DNA of 64,000 nt from an uncultured Christensenella sp. (GTDB lineage Bacteria; Bacillota; Clostridia; Christensenellales; Borkfalkiaceae). This document shows, in pieces, positions 43,787 to 52,520 of this stretch. Made by a program: the position numbers and the translations under genes. Every line of letters begins with the position of its first letter. Positions within the stretch are counted from its first letter, which is position 1. The stretch lies in assembly GCA_910578195.1 (NCBI GenBank), contig CAJTOY010000001.1, positions 351,970-415,969 on the forward strand, given 5' to 3'. The notes beneath the pieces are model-generated. The model made no database searches. It worked only from the letters and a program-made list of their open reading frames with translations, and was not told the origin of the DNA.

Positions 43787-44731
43787 TCACACAAACAATA
43801 AACATAATATTCCGACAAACGCGGTGATTACGGCGTATGAGTAAGTAATTTTACACTCAGTATACCCTTTCATCTGGAAATGGTGATGAATGGGCGCCAT
43901 TAAAAACACTCTGCGCCTTGTCCGTTTATAGTATATTACTTGTACTATCACCGATATTCCCGAAATTACGAACATTATTCCGAGCACGGGAATATACAGC
44001 GAGTTAGAGGAAAAAACCGAAACGCAAGATATGAGCCCGCCCAGCGCAAGCGAGCCCGTATCGCCCATAAAGATTGAAGCTTTGTTTACGTTGAACACGA
44101 GGAAAGCCGCAACCGCGCCCACCGCAACGAAGCACAGCGCCGCAAGATTGCTGCCCTGGATATACAGCATTATACCGAAAATAAAGAGATATGCCGAGCT
44201 TGTCCCTCCCGCAAGCCCATCGAGCCCGTCCGTGAGATTGACGCAGTTTACCGTCGCGATAAAGATTAAAATTACAAGCGGAATTATGCCCCAGCTTATG
44301 TTAAACTGCGCCCCGCTCCCGAATGGAATTTTTAAATACGTCAAGCCGTTGACATAGCAATATGCCGCGGCTATCGCAGCAATGAGCACCTGAAAGATAA
44401 TTTTCTGGTAGGGTTTCAGCCCCTCGTTTTCCTTGCGGTAAATCTTTAAAAAGTCGTCGAGAAAACCGACCACGGTAAACCCGCCCGTGATTGCGAGCGT
44501 AAGATTCACTTTGCTGTCGCGCACGCCGAGAAGGCACAACCCCACGACAATTATTGCGGTAATAAAGGCAAGTCCGCCCATGGTGGGCGTACCGCTTTTG
44601 CTTTTATGCTCCTTGACGTAACCCAAAATATATTGCCCCGCCTTTAAACGCCTTAGAAGGGGCAGAATTATCATTAGCAATAAAGCCGACGCGCAAAAGG
44701 CGGCAATTATACCTATTAAAAAAGTTTTCAT
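43787..44731 (-). CDS. mraY: Phospho-N-acetylmuramoyl-pentapeptide transferase
   Basis: Ten-TM enzyme that makes lipid I from UDP-MurNAc-pentapeptide and undecaprenyl phosphate. Key stretches: KSGTPTMGGLAFI (cytoplasmic loop with catalytic Asp region), GFLDDFLKIYRKENEGL, NCVNLTDGLDGLAGG, FMGDTGSLALGG and the HHHFQMKGYTECKI histidine triad region. 314 residues is typical. It follows murE by six bases; murF is not present between them. Confidence 0.97.
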   Translation of the reverse strand: MKTFLIGIIAAFCASALLLMIILPLLRRLKAGQYILGYVKEHKSKSGTPTMGGLAFITAIIVVGLCLLGVRDSKVNLTLAITGGFTVVGFLDDFLKIYRKENEGLKPYQKIIFQVLIAAIAAAYCYVNGLTYLKIPFGSGAQFNISWGIIPLVILIFIATVNCVNLTDGLDGLAGGTSSAYLFIFGIMLYIQGSNLAALCFVAVGAVAAFLVFNVNKASIFMGDTGSLALGGLISCVSVFSSNSLYIPVLGIMFVISGISVIVQVIYYKRTRRRVFLMAPIHHHFQMKGYTECKITYSYAVITAFVGILCLLFV

Positions 44732-44737
44732 AATTTA

Positions 44738-46174
44738 TCAGCCGATAATTTTCCTTATAACCGTATTATCGTTATAGCTGTGTTTTATTCCCATTATCTC
44801 CTGATAATATTCACCGCCCTTTCCGGCGACAAGCAGAATATCCCCCTTTTCAAGCAGATTGACGGCGTACTCGGTCGCCGCCTCGCGGTCAGTGACCGTG
44901 ACGTACCTTTTCCCCGAGTTTTTCAATCCCTTTTCTATGTCTGTGATTATATCGTACGGGTCCTCGTATCTGGGATTATCCGAGGTTATGATGCAAAAGT
45001 CCGAATACTTCGCCGCTATTTCCCCCATTATCGGGCGCTTCGTCTTATCTCTGTTTCCGCCGCACCCGAAAAGGCAGAACAAATTCCCCTTGCACAGCTT
45101 TTTCAAAGCTTGCAAGGATTTTTCCAACCCGTCGGGCGTGTGCGCGAAATCGACGAATATGTCCGCGCCGTTGTAGTTCGCGACGTGTTCGAGCCGTCCC
45201 GTAACGTTTTTAAGCTCGTTTAATCCTTTTGCAATGTCCTCGGTGCGTATACCGAGGATTTTTGCGCACGCCGCCGCGCCCATCGCGTTGTATACATTGT
45301 GAAGCGCGGGCACGTTCAAATTCATTTCATAAAGCTCGTCGAAGAGATTGATAACGAACGAAGTACCGTTCAGCTTTTCTGCAATGTCTACTGCGAAAAC
45401 GTCGGCGGGGTTTTTCAACCCGAAGCTGACCGCATTTTTAATCTCGCCCGAAAGCTGCATGCCGAGCTTGTCGTCCGAGTTCAAAACCGCATATTTGCAT
45501 CTGCCGTCTTGAAACAGCTTCTTTTTGCACTCGGCATAATCGCGCATGTTTTTAAAAAAATCCAGATGGTCCTGGGTACAGTTCGTAAAAATTCCGACCT
45601 CGTACCTTAGCCCGTCTATCTTGTTGAAGTGCAGCGCGTGCGCGGACACCTCCATAAACACATATTCCACGCCGCAGCTTTGCATATCCGCCAGAATGGA
45701 GTGAAGAAAAATCGGGTCTGGCGTGGTGAGCTCGGGCGACACGAATTTATCGGCGTAGCTTATCCCCAGCGTACCGATAACGCCCGCGCTTTTGCCCGCG
45801 GCTTTGAAAATACTTTCAAGCATATAAGTAGTCGTTGTTTTTCCGTTTGTGCCCGTAACCCCTACGAGTTTGAGCTTTTCGTCGGCAAAGCCGTAATAAG
45901 CGCGCGCTACCGCCGCGACAACCGCTCTGCCGTCCTTAACTATTATCTGCGGAACGTCCAAATTTAACTTTTTTTCACATATCAATGCGGCGGCGCCCGA
46001 CTTTACGGCTTCCTCGGCGAAGTCGTGCGAATCGTATTTTTCGCCCTTGTAGCAAAAGAAAAGCTCGCCTTCCTTGATTTTTCGGCTGTTGTCGCAAAGC
46101 CCCTTTATCAGAGTTTCCCTATCCCCGAAAACTTCGCTGTATTCTATGTATTTTAAAAGTTCCCCTAACTTCAT
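44738..46174 (-). CDS. murE: UDP-N-acetylmuramoyl-tripeptide synthetase (MurE)
   Basis: Adds the third stem amino acid. ATP loop VGVTGTNGKTTTTYML, carbamylated Lys region and YVFMEVSAHAL, FVDFAHTPDGLEKSL. The substrate motif reads SDNPRYEDP; the classical DAP-specific enzyme has DNPR at this spot, so meso-diaminopimelate is the likely added residue. This is notable beside the DapF-like domain fused to CarB. 478 residues. Confidence 0.95.
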   Translation of the reverse strand: MKLGELLKYIEYSEVFGDRETLIKGLCDNSRKIKEGELFFCYKGEKYDSHDFAEEAVKSGAAALICEKKLNLDVPQIIVKDGRAVVAAVARAYYGFADEKLKLVGVTGTNGKTTTTYMLESIFKAAGKSAGVIGTLGISYADKFVSPELTTPDPIFLHSILADMQSCGVEYVFMEVSAHALHFNKIDGLRYEVGIFTNCTQDHLDFFKNMRDYAECKKKLFQDGRCKYAVLNSDDKLGMQLSGEIKNAVSFGLKNPADVFAVDIAEKLNGTSFVINLFDELYEMNLNVPALHNVYNAMGAAACAKILGIRTEDIAKGLNELKNVTGRLEHVANYNGADIFVDFAHTPDGLEKSLQALKKLCKGNLFCLFGCGGNRDKTKRPIMGEIAAKYSDFCIITSDNPRYEDPYDIITDIEKGLKNSGKRYVTVTDREAATEYAVNLLEKGDILLVAGKGGEYYQEIMGIKHSYNDNTVIRKIIG

Positions 46175-46182
46175 GACTCCTC

Positions 46183-47868
46183 CTATACGTAAGGCTGAAT
46201 GTTTTTAATTTTGATTATGTCCTCGAAAATATCTTTTGCGACGGGCGCGGCAACCGCGCTTCCGTAATAAGTGCCTTGCGGCTCGTCGACTATAATGAGC
46301 GCAAGATACTGCGGTCTATCCGCGGGAAAAAAGCCTACGAACGACGAAACGTACTTACCCGACGCGATATGCCCGTCCTCGTACTTCTGCGCGGTTCCCG
46401 TTTTGCCGCCCACTCTGTAACCCTCGATATACGCCTTTTTACCGCTGCCCTCGGTGACTACCCCTTCGAGCATGGTCGCAAGCAACGCCGAAGCCTCTTC
46501 GCTCACGGGCTTATATTTGAGGACGGGCGCAACCTCTTCGGTCTTTCCGTTCGATAAAACAACCGACTTCAAAAGGTGCGGCGTGTAATAGTTGCCGCCG
46601 TTAACCGCAGCGGCGGCAGCGCAAGCGAGCTGTAAGCCCGTAACCGCAACCGTCTGACCGAAGCCTATTCTGGCAAGGTCGCAGTCGCGCACGACCGACT
46701 GCGGCAAAAGCATGCCCAAAGCCTCGCCGCCGTAATCGAGCCCCGTTACGTTTCCGAACCCGAACGAGTTCAAATATTTATAGAATGTATCCGTGCCCAG
46801 CGAAAGCGCGATATCGGTAAAGCACGGGTTGCAGCTGTTGTTCAGCGCTTCGGCAAGCGTCTGGTTGGAGTGATTGCCGTTCGTATGCGCCGACCAGCAC
46901 TTTATTTTGGTGCCGTCCACCGTTCGCGTTCTGCTGCTGTTAAAAACGTACTTGTTTGAAAACGCCTTGCCGTTGCCTTGCAGATATTCCTCGATATTCG
47001 CCGCCGCGGTAACCACCTTGAAAGTCGAACCGGGCTCGTATATATCGCAGACAATGCTGTTTCTCGACAGCGCGTTCAGCTTTTCAGCGTCGTCGCGCGG
47101 AACGTTGTTCAAGTCGTACGAGGGGTAATTCACCATCGATAGTATATCGAAATTCTGCGGGTTTAAAACCACGCACGAAACCGACTTCGCCCCGCTCGAA
47201 GCATAGACCTTGCGCGCGGCTTCCTCGGCGGCAAGCTGTATGTCGATATCCACGGTCAGTCGGATTTCGTCGCCGTCTTTTGCGGCACTGTAAATAACCG
47301 CCGAATTCTCCGTTTCGATTCCGACGATATCGGTCGAATAGCTTATTTCGCCGTTCTTGCCGCTTAAAATTGTATTGTAATATTTTTCTATGCCCGAAAG
47401 TCCCGAGCCGTCGTTGGATGTAAAGCCCAATACCTGACACAGTGCGTCGTTATAGGTGTACTGTCTTGTGTTGTCGCGGGAATAATACACCCCCGGCAAA
47501 TCGTAAGATACAAGCTTTTCGACGCTTTCCTTAGAAACCTGACGGGCAAGCGTAATTTCCGAAACCTTGCCGCCGCTTATTTTTTCGAGCACGGTCTGCG
47601 GATTTAAGTCAAACAGACCGCTGAGCACGGTTGCCGTATATTCCGCATTCTTGACGGCGTTGGGGCGTAAAAACACGCTGTACGTGGTCTTATTGCCCGC
47701 AAGCACCGCGCCGTTTCTGTCGGTTATAAGTCCGCGCCCCGCGATTATGGGAATTTCTCTGTTCCACTGGTCGGTGGCTTTGTAGGTAAGTTCCTTGCCC
47801 CAGACAATCTGAACGTAAAACAGCCGCGCAAAAATCAGGCAAAAAATAAAGGCTATTGCCAAACCCAT
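46183..47868 (-). CDS. Class B penicillin-binding protein (FtsI/SpoVD type)
   Basis: A septal or spore transpeptidase of about 560 residues: TM helix at the start (GLAIAFIFCLIFARLFYVQ), N-terminal pedestal with GRGLITDRNGAVLA, and the transpeptidase with YEPGSTFKV (SxxK), NNSCN (SxN) and GGKTGTAQ (KTG). No PASTA domains follow, unlike B. subtilis SpoVD. The start is uncertain. ATG at 47868 has AAGAGG upstream, but the frame is open for 18 more codons to ATA at 47928, behind an ideal AAGGAG that overlaps the stop of the previous gene. The longer form would add basic residues (IKKINKSGFSVTVIQKR) before the TM helix, as is normal for this family. Confidence 0.9.
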   Translation of the reverse strand: MGLAIAFIFCLIFARLFYVQIVWGKELTYKATDQWNREIPIIAGRGLITDRNGAVLAGNKTTYSVFLRPNAVKNAEYTATVLSGLFDLNPQTVLEKISGGKVSEITLARQVSKESVEKLVSYDLPGVYYSRDNTRQYTYNDALCQVLGFTSNDGSGLSGIEKYYNTILSGKNGEISYSTDIVGIETENSAVIYSAAKDGDEIRLTVDIDIQLAAEEAARKVYASSGAKSVSCVVLNPQNFDILSMVNYPSYDLNNVPRDDAEKLNALSRNSIVCDIYEPGSTFKVVTAAANIEEYLQGNGKAFSNKYVFNSSRTRTVDGTKIKCWSAHTNGNHSNQTLAEALNNSCNPCFTDIALSLGTDTFYKYLNSFGFGNVTGLDYGGEALGMLLPQSVVRDCDLARIGFGQTVAVTGLQLACAAAAAVNGGNYYTPHLLKSVVLSNGKTEEVAPVLKYKPVSEEASALLATMLEGVVTEGSGKKAYIEGYRVGGKTGTAQKYEDGHIASGKYVSSFVGFFPADRPQYLALIIVDEPQGTYYGSAVAAPVAKDIFEDIIKIKNIQPYV

Positions 47869-47940
47869 TGACAATAACCTCTTTTGTATAACAGTAACCG
47901 AAAATCCGGATTTATTAATTTTTTTTATAGCTGTATCTCC

Positions 47941-48606
47941 TTATTTGAGGAACATTCCGTGTTTATTTGCAAAATCGCTTACAATATTGAAAATATTGCC
48001 CTCCTCGAAGTAAGCTTCCTTTTCAGCCAGAAGCTCGTTAAAGGTCGCCTCGGACTGCGTCAGATTATTTTGAAGCGCCGCTATATCGTTGTTAAGACCG
48101 GTAATTATAGCCGAGTTAACGATTATCAGCACGAACAACGCGATAATAACCGCGCACGCAACCGCGATAACTATTTTGTCGCGCTTAGTCAAACCCGTCG
48201 AAGCCGTCTTTTTGGGCTTCGTTTCGATTTTGCCGTTCGCTTTATCCGCCGTTCTGTACTTAATGGTTGCTTGCGTAGGACGAAGGTCTTCGTTGTCCTC
48301 CTCTTCCGTAAACATGTTTTCGGCTGCGGCAACGGTCTTTGACTTTTTATTCACAAAACTGTCCGCACGGAAAATATCAGAATCGGCGCGCGCGTTTTCA
48401 ACGCGTACGGGTCTTTCTCTTTCGTATGTACGTCCGCGCGCAGCTTTATATTCCGCTTCGTAGTCTACGGGCGCACTTTTGGCAAGAAGCTCCAAAAGAG
48501 TGGTTTCGGGGTCAATCAGTTTCTTGTACTGCTCGCTGATTTGAGAATTGTGGAGCTTATCCTCTTCTTCTGTATTAACTTTTCTTTCCAACACTGCGAC
48601 TGACAT
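47941..48606 (-). CDS. FtsL-like divisome protein
   Basis: A 221-residue bitopic protein: a long, charged cytoplasmic region (1-145), one TM helix at about 147-170 (IVIAVACAVIIALFVLIIV), then a coiled coil (LNNDIAALQNNLTQSEATFNELLAEKE) outside the cell. This architecture, and the position between rsmH and the class B PBP, match FtsL. It is about twice the usual FtsL length because of the N-terminal extension. Sequence alone would not identify it; context decides. Confidence 0.75.
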   Translation of the reverse strand: MSVAVLERKVNTEEEDKLHNSQISEQYKKLIDPETTLLELLAKSAPVDYEAEYKAARGRTYERERPVRVENARADSDIFRADSFVNKKSKTVAAAENMFTEEEDNEDLRPTQATIKYRTADKANGKIETKPKKTASTGLTKRDKIVIAVACAVIIALFVLIIVNSAIITGLNNDIAALQNNLTQSEATFNELLAEKEAYFEEGNIFNIVSDFANKHGMFLK

Positions 48607-48633
48607 ACTTGTTACTCCTTATCGTTTAGTAGT

Positions 48634-49575
48634 TCATATATTTTTTTCCGCTATGCGAAGCTTTGCGCACTTCGAACGGGAATTTATATCTGATTCGTTT
48701 TTTGTTGCCGTAATCGGCTTTTTTGTAATTATCTCTATTTCTTTTTTCTTGCCGCAAACGCATACGGGCAAGCTTTTATCGCATATGCAATCGCTTTCGA
48801 GATACTTGAACGCCTGCTTTACAATTCTGTCTTCCAGCGAATGGAAGGTTAAAATCGCAAGCCTTCCGCCCTTTTTAAGCCTCGATACAAGCGATATCAC
48901 ACAGTCGTATAAACCGTCGAGCTCGCCGTTTACAGCAATTCTTATCGCTTGAAAGCTTTTCCTTGCGCACGGACCGTTCTGCTTGAACTTCGCGGGTATG
49001 CTGCTTTCTATTATTCCGGTCAGTTCTCCGCAAGTTTTAAGGCGCTTTTTCTCGCGCGCTTTTACTATATTGTACGCTATGGTCGAAGCGAATTTTTCTT
49101 CGCCGTATACCTTTAATATCTTTTCGATTTCCGATTTGGAATATTCGTTGAGCAAGTCCTCCGCGGAAAACGCCGCCGTCCGGTCCATTCTCATATCCAG
49201 CGGAGCGTCGGGCTTCATATAGGAAAACCCCCTCTCTCCGCAGTCGAGCTGGTAGCTCGAAACCCCGAAATCGAGTATCGCGCCGTCGAGCTTTTCAACG
49301 CCCGCTTTGTCCAACACTTGTTCGAAGCTTTTATAATCGGATTTATATATCTTGAATCTGTCGCCGAACCCCGATAGCCTTTCGGTTGCGGCGCTTATCG
49401 CGTCGTCGTCCAAATCGGTGGCTATCAGCCTTCCGTCGGGAGCCGAGCGTCTGAGTATTTCATACGAGTGCCCGCCGCCGCCGACTGTTCCGTCGTAGTA
49501 AATACCCGAGCCTTTTATATTCAACCCCTCCATGCACTCTTCGAGCATTACGGGGATATGCGCAAAACCTTTCAT
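48634..49575 (-). CDS. rsmH: 16S rRNA (cytosine1402-N4)-methyltransferase
   Basis: SAM-dependent methyltransferase, also known as MraW. HIPVMLEECMEGL, YYDGTVGGGGHS (SAM site), DGAILDFGVSSYQLD, RGFSYMKPDAPLDMRMD and LTFHSLEDRIVKQ are all typical. 313 residues. It lies two bases after mraZ. Confidence 0.98.
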   Translation of the reverse strand: MKGFAHIPVMLEECMEGLNIKGSGIYYDGTVGGGGHSYEILRRSAPDGRLIATDLDDDAISAATERLSGFGDRFKIYKSDYKSFEQVLDKAGVEKLDGAILDFGVSSYQLDCGERGFSYMKPDAPLDMRMDRTAAFSAEDLLNEYSKSEIEKILKVYGEEKFASTIAYNIVKAREKKRLKTCGELTGIIESSIPAKFKQNGPCARKSFQAIRIAVNGELDGLYDCVISLVSRLKKGGRLAILTFHSLEDRIVKQAFKYLESDCICDKSLPVCVCGKKKEIEIITKKPITATKNESDINSRSKCAKLRIAEKNI

Positions 49576-49577
49576 AA

Positions 49578-49997
49578 TTAAATATCGAGCAAGTCGAAGT
49601 TATCGTCGAAGTTGTCGCCCTCGAAGTACTTGTCGTAGGTTTCCTTCGCCCAGATTTCAATTCTCGATACCGCGCCGCAGATTTTAACGTCTTTGACGAT
49701 ATTCGCGTATTTTATAAGCTCTTGGGGGATTACAAGCCTGCCTTGCTGGTCAACGTCGACTTGCTTTACCGAATACGAAAACGCCCTTGCGCCCTTACGC
49801 GGGTTAGCGTCGGTCATTTTCATTTCTTCAAGCTTGGCAAACTTCTCCTTAATGGCGGATTCGTAAAAAACGAATATACAGCCGTCGGTACCCTTAGTGA
49901 AGTAAAGCTTTTCTTCCTTCCCTCTGAGCTTGCCGGGTATTCTTATTCTGTTTTTCGCGTCGATTTGATGATCGTACTCGCCGGTAAGAAAATACAT
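49578..49997 (-). CDS. mraZ: Transcriptional regulator MraZ
   Basis: A 139-residue AbrB-like double-domain protein, DNA-binding regulator of the division and cell-wall cluster. LTGEYDHQIDAKNRIRIPGKLR and the second repeat VDVDQQGRLVIPQELIKYANI are the two swapped-hairpin DNA-binding units. ATG at 49997 has AGGG upstream; the open frame above it is promoter DNA. The upstream promoter is full of 10-bp phased TGGT repeats, the known kind of MraZ operator, so it should repress itself and the operon. Confidence 0.95.
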   Translation of the reverse strand: MYFLTGEYDHQIDAKNRIRIPGKLRGKEEKLYFTKGTDGCIFVFYESAIKEKFAKLEEMKMTDANPRKGARAFSYSVKQVDVDQQGRLVIPQELIKYANIVKDVKICGAVSRIEIWAKETYDKYFEGDNFDDNFDLLDI

Positions 49998-50030
49998 TCG
50001 TCTGCCCTTGTTAAAATTCGTGGAAATATG

Positions 50031-50076
50031 ACCACTGAATTTATGATACCACCAAACTTGACCACTGTCAACCACT
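50031..50076 (-). promoter_or_regulatory. mraZ promoter with MraZ box repeats
   Basis: Promoter TTGACA (50071-50066), 17-base spacer, TATCAT (50048-50043) on the minus strand. Overlapping it are AGTGGT (50076-50071), AGTGGT (50066-50061) and TTTGGT (50056-50051) in exact 10-bp phase, and a further AGTGGT at 50036-50031 in the same phase. The MraZ operator in other bacteria is a set of three such repeats. Confidence 0.85.
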
Positions 50077-50124
50077 TAGGCAAAATTTTTTTATTTTTTT
50101 TATGAAAAATTGGGAATATTAATT

Positions 50125-50877
50125 TCAAGTCTGGGATAGCCCTTCTTTTGAAGTTAATAAAAGTCTGAAAATTCGTTTGTTTTTGGCGATGTCGCCGCCC
50201 ACGAACCCGATTTTCTGCGCGCGAGGCGCCGAGTGGTCGAAAATCCCTAATTTTTCGCGTAAACGCGCCGCCGTACCGGCTATTCCGTCGAAAACGGGGC
50301 AATTATAGTAATTTTGTATTATATCCTTGGCAAAAATATAGTGCGTACAGCCTAAAACCACGCTGTCCGCCTTCGCGGCGGGCAGAAAACTTTCCACCCC
50401 CTCGCGCTGCAAATTTTCGATATTCTGCTCGATATACGCCGCCAAATCGGGACAAGCGACCACTTGGGTACGTTTTTCGCCGTATTCCTCCACCAAACGA
50501 TGGACGGAGGTGCTGTCGGCCGTAGACGGCGTAGCAAGGACAAGACAGCTGCCCGAAGCCGCCGCGGGCTTAACAGCGGGCTGTATACCTATAATTTCGA
50601 ATTTATATTTGTTTCTTAAATAATCTATGCATTGCGCCGTGACCGTATTGCAGGCGACCACCGCCGCGTCGGGATTCAACTTTTCTATTTCCGAAAATAT
50701 TCTATCGACAGTATTTATAAGTTCCCCATGGGTAAGATTTCCGTACGGCACGCGGAAATTATCGGCAAAATATTTAAAATCGACGCGGGGCAATATCCGC
50801 ACACATTCGTATAAAAGACTTAGCCCGCCTATACCGCTGTCAAAAAAGCATACCGTGGCATTATTATTCCTTTCCAT
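50125..50877 (-). CDS. murI: Glutamate racemase
   Basis: Supplies D-Glu for MurD. FFDSGIGGLSLLYE holds the Asp-Ser pair, and the two catalytic cysteines are in VACNTVTA and VLGCTHYIFA. 250 residues is normal. It lies directly upstream of mraZ on the same strand, separated by the mraZ promoter region, so it is probably a separate transcript. Confidence 0.95.
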   Translation of the reverse strand: MERNNNATVCFFDSGIGGLSLLYECVRILPRVDFKYFADNFRVPYGNLTHGELINTVDRIFSEIEKLNPDAAVVACNTVTAQCIDYLRNKYKFEIIGIQPAVKPAAASGSCLVLATPSTADSTSVHRLVEEYGEKRTQVVACPDLAAYIEQNIENLQREGVESFLPAAKADSVVLGCTHYIFAKDIIQNYYNCPVFDGIAGTAARLREKLGIFDHSAPRAQKIGFVGGDIAKNKRIFRLLLTSKEGLSQT

Positions 50878-50945
50878 ACAGTAATATTTATATTATGTAA
50901 AGAAAAAATATATTAAAAATTTTATTAAAAGCCATTAAAAAACAG

Positions 50946-50974
50946 TTTACAACTATTCTTTTTTATGATAGAAT
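50946..50974 (+). promoter_or_regulatory. Promoter of rpsT (TTTACA-N17-TAGAAT)
   Basis: A 17-base spacer, 32 bases upstream of the ATG; AGGAG (50996-51000) is the ribosome binding site. Confidence 0.75.
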
Positions 50975-51006
50975 TACAAAAGAATTTAAGTCAATAGGAG
51001 ATTGAA

Positions 51007-51270
51007 ATGCCTAATATAAAGTCAGCAAAAAAGCGTGTTCTTGTTACCGAGAAGAAAACCGAGAGAAACAAGGCGGTTAAATCGGAAGTTAAGACCGAGG
51101 TTAAAAAGTTCCTTGCTTTGGTTGAAGCGGGCGACAAAACCGCGGCGACAGAAAAGTTTTCCTATACTTGCTCCGTAATCGACGGCGCGGTTTCGAAAGG
51201 CGTTCTCAAAAAGAACACTGCCGCCAACAAGAAATCGGGACTTGCCAAAAAGCTCAACGCAATGGCATAA
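51007..51270 (+). CDS. rpsT: 30S ribosomal protein S20
   Basis: An 87-residue, Lys-rich primary 16S rRNA-binding protein. MPNIKSAKKRVLVTEKK, RNKAVKSEVKTEVKKFL and the C-terminal GVLKKNTAANKKSGLAKKLNA are typical. A single gene with its own promoter and terminator. Confidence 0.97.
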   Translation: MPNIKSAKKRVLVTEKKTERNKAVKSEVKTEVKKFLALVEAGDKTAATEKFSYTCSVIDGAVSKGVLKKNTAANKKSGLAKKLNAMA

Positions 51271-51283
51271 ATTAATGCAGATT

Positions 51284-51310
51284 AAAAGCGAGCGTTAAAC
51301 GCTCGCTTTT
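51284..51310 (+). terminator. Terminator after rpsT
   Basis: AAAAGCGAGCG/CGCTCGCTTTT, an 11-bp stem with a TTAAA loop. Confidence 0.9.
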
Positions 51311-51320
51311 GAAATTGATT

Positions 51321-51395
51321 GCTTCCGTAGTTAAATGGATATAACAGCCCCCTCCTAAGGGGCCGTTCCGGGTTCGATTCCCAGCGGGAGTACCA
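51321..51395 (+). tRNA. tRNA-Arg (anticodon CCT)
   Basis: A cloverleaf of 75 bases with encoded CCA. The acceptor stem is GCTTCCG with CGGGAGT (two G-U pairs), the anticodon stem GCCCC/GGGGC with loop CTCCTAA, so the anticodon is CCT for AGG codons. The T loop TTCGATT is standard; the T stem has one mismatch. It lies directly before an AT-rich accessory patch, which may be meaningful. Confidence 0.95.
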
Positions 51396-51399
51396 CTTT

Positions 51400-51435
51400 A
51401 AACCTAAGTCGAACACATTAGTTCGGGTTAGGTTT
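51400..51435 (+). terminator. Terminator after tRNA-Arg
   Basis: Outer stem AAACCTAA/TTAGGTTT and inner CGAAC/GTTCG, followed by TTAATTTT. Confidence 0.75.
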
Positions 51436-51500
51436 TTAATTTTACGCCGGCTTTTGCACGGCTTATCATTTTGCTTTTCATTGAGTTTTTTATTTTACAG

Positions 51501-51534
51501 GGCGTGTGCTTGTCCGCGCGGACAAGCACACGCC
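51501..51534. repeat. Perfect 34-bp palindrome
   Basis: GGCGTGTGCTTGTCCGC followed at once by its exact reverse complement. It has no T-tract on either side and no loop, so it is not a standard terminator. It could be a protein-binding dyad or the remains of a mobile element end. It is GC-rich in an AT-rich stretch. Confidence 0.9.
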
Positions 51535-51653
51535 ACAGTGCCATAATAAAGTCAAGTAATTTTATAGAATTTTTTTAATTTTTTTCAAAAAATTTTCAAA
51601 TTGTTGTAAGCTGAATAAAACAAGTCTTTTCAGCAAAAGACTTATCCACAAAA

Positions 51654-51680
51654 AAAGCGTAACCTTTTAGGTTGCGCTTT
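51654..51680 (-). terminator. Terminator after gene 51685
   Basis: AAAGCG-AACC/GGTT-CGCTTT with one internal mismatch, followed on the minus strand by TTTTTTT. Confidence 0.85.
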
Positions 51681-51684
51681 AAAT

Positions 51685-52371
51685 TTAATGTATACCAAGT
51701 AGCGGTTTTAAACAAGCTGAAATATCTTGCAATTCTTTTTCTGTCATAACAAAAACTTTAAGTCCTATTTTATTATAAATATTTTTTACATATTCTTTAC
51801 TTTCTAAATAAGATTTATTTTTTAATTCATTATATTCAATATATAAACCATAATCAGGCAAATAAAAATCAGGATGAAGTGTTTTCTCACCGTCATAATA
51901 AATAGTTTCTTCATAAACTGAACGTATTTTATTATTAAAAAGCCAATCACTTATCATAGCCTCTGCGCGACTACGAACCTTTCGACCATCAGCACACTTA
52001 TATTTTAGATTGCCGTAATCGTCTAAAATTTCAGTTTCAGAACAATTTGTTATACGAATATCAACTGCCCTATCCCTATATTTCGAGTAACAATCACGAC
52101 AAAAATGCATACCATTAGAATTTTGATTGCATATAATGCATTTCAAATCAATACCAGATAAATTTTCTTTTTTAATCTTTTCATTTTGCTTATTAACAAA
52201 ATTAACTAAACGGTAAGTATTATCCGCCTCATCAAGCCCAAACTCAACAATTTCAATAATACCATTTTTTAAATCCGATGCGTGTTTTTTACAAAGTCTA
52301 TCTCTACGATAATTTCCCATATAAGAACTTGTAGGTTCACCACAAAGAGGACATACTAAATCTTTTCCCAT
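51685..52371 (-). CDS. Unknown protein with two zinc ribbons and a nuclease-like C-terminal domain
   Basis: A 228-residue protein I cannot name. Two Cys/His clusters are visible: CPLCGEP with CKKH (residues 7-29) and CIICNQN with CRDCYSKY (about 78-100). The C-terminal 110 residues (VRSRAEAMISDWLFNN, HPDFYLPDYGLYIEYNE, then a basic helix and GLKVFVMTE) have the order of a PD-(D/E)xK-type domain: Glu in the first helix, Asp after Pro, then Glu. The usual Lys after the last Glu is Asn, which weakens a catalytic call. Codon use is much more AT-rich than that of the neighbours, which suggests transfer. A restriction, repair or homing function is possible but unproven. Confidence 0.55.
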   Translation of the reverse strand: MGKDLVCPLCGEPTSSYMGNYRRDRLCKKHASDLKNGIIEIVEFGLDEADNTYRLVNFVNKQNEKIKKENLSGIDLKCIICNQNSNGMHFCRDCYSKYRDRAVDIRITNCSETEILDDYGNLKYKCADGRKVRSRAEAMISDWLFNNKIRSVYEETIYYDGEKTLHPDFYLPDYGLYIEYNELKNKSYLESKEYVKNIYNKIGLKVFVMTEKELQDISACLKPLLGIH

Positions 52372-52520
52372 AATTTATCCTTTAAAAAATATTGAATATA
52401 TTTTATCATAACAAAACATATTTTTCAAGCCATTGCACAGCAAATTAACCGTCTTTCGGCGGTTTATTTAAGTCTGTAAACATTATAATGATAATGAAAC
52501 TTGTAATTTCGAGGTAATTT

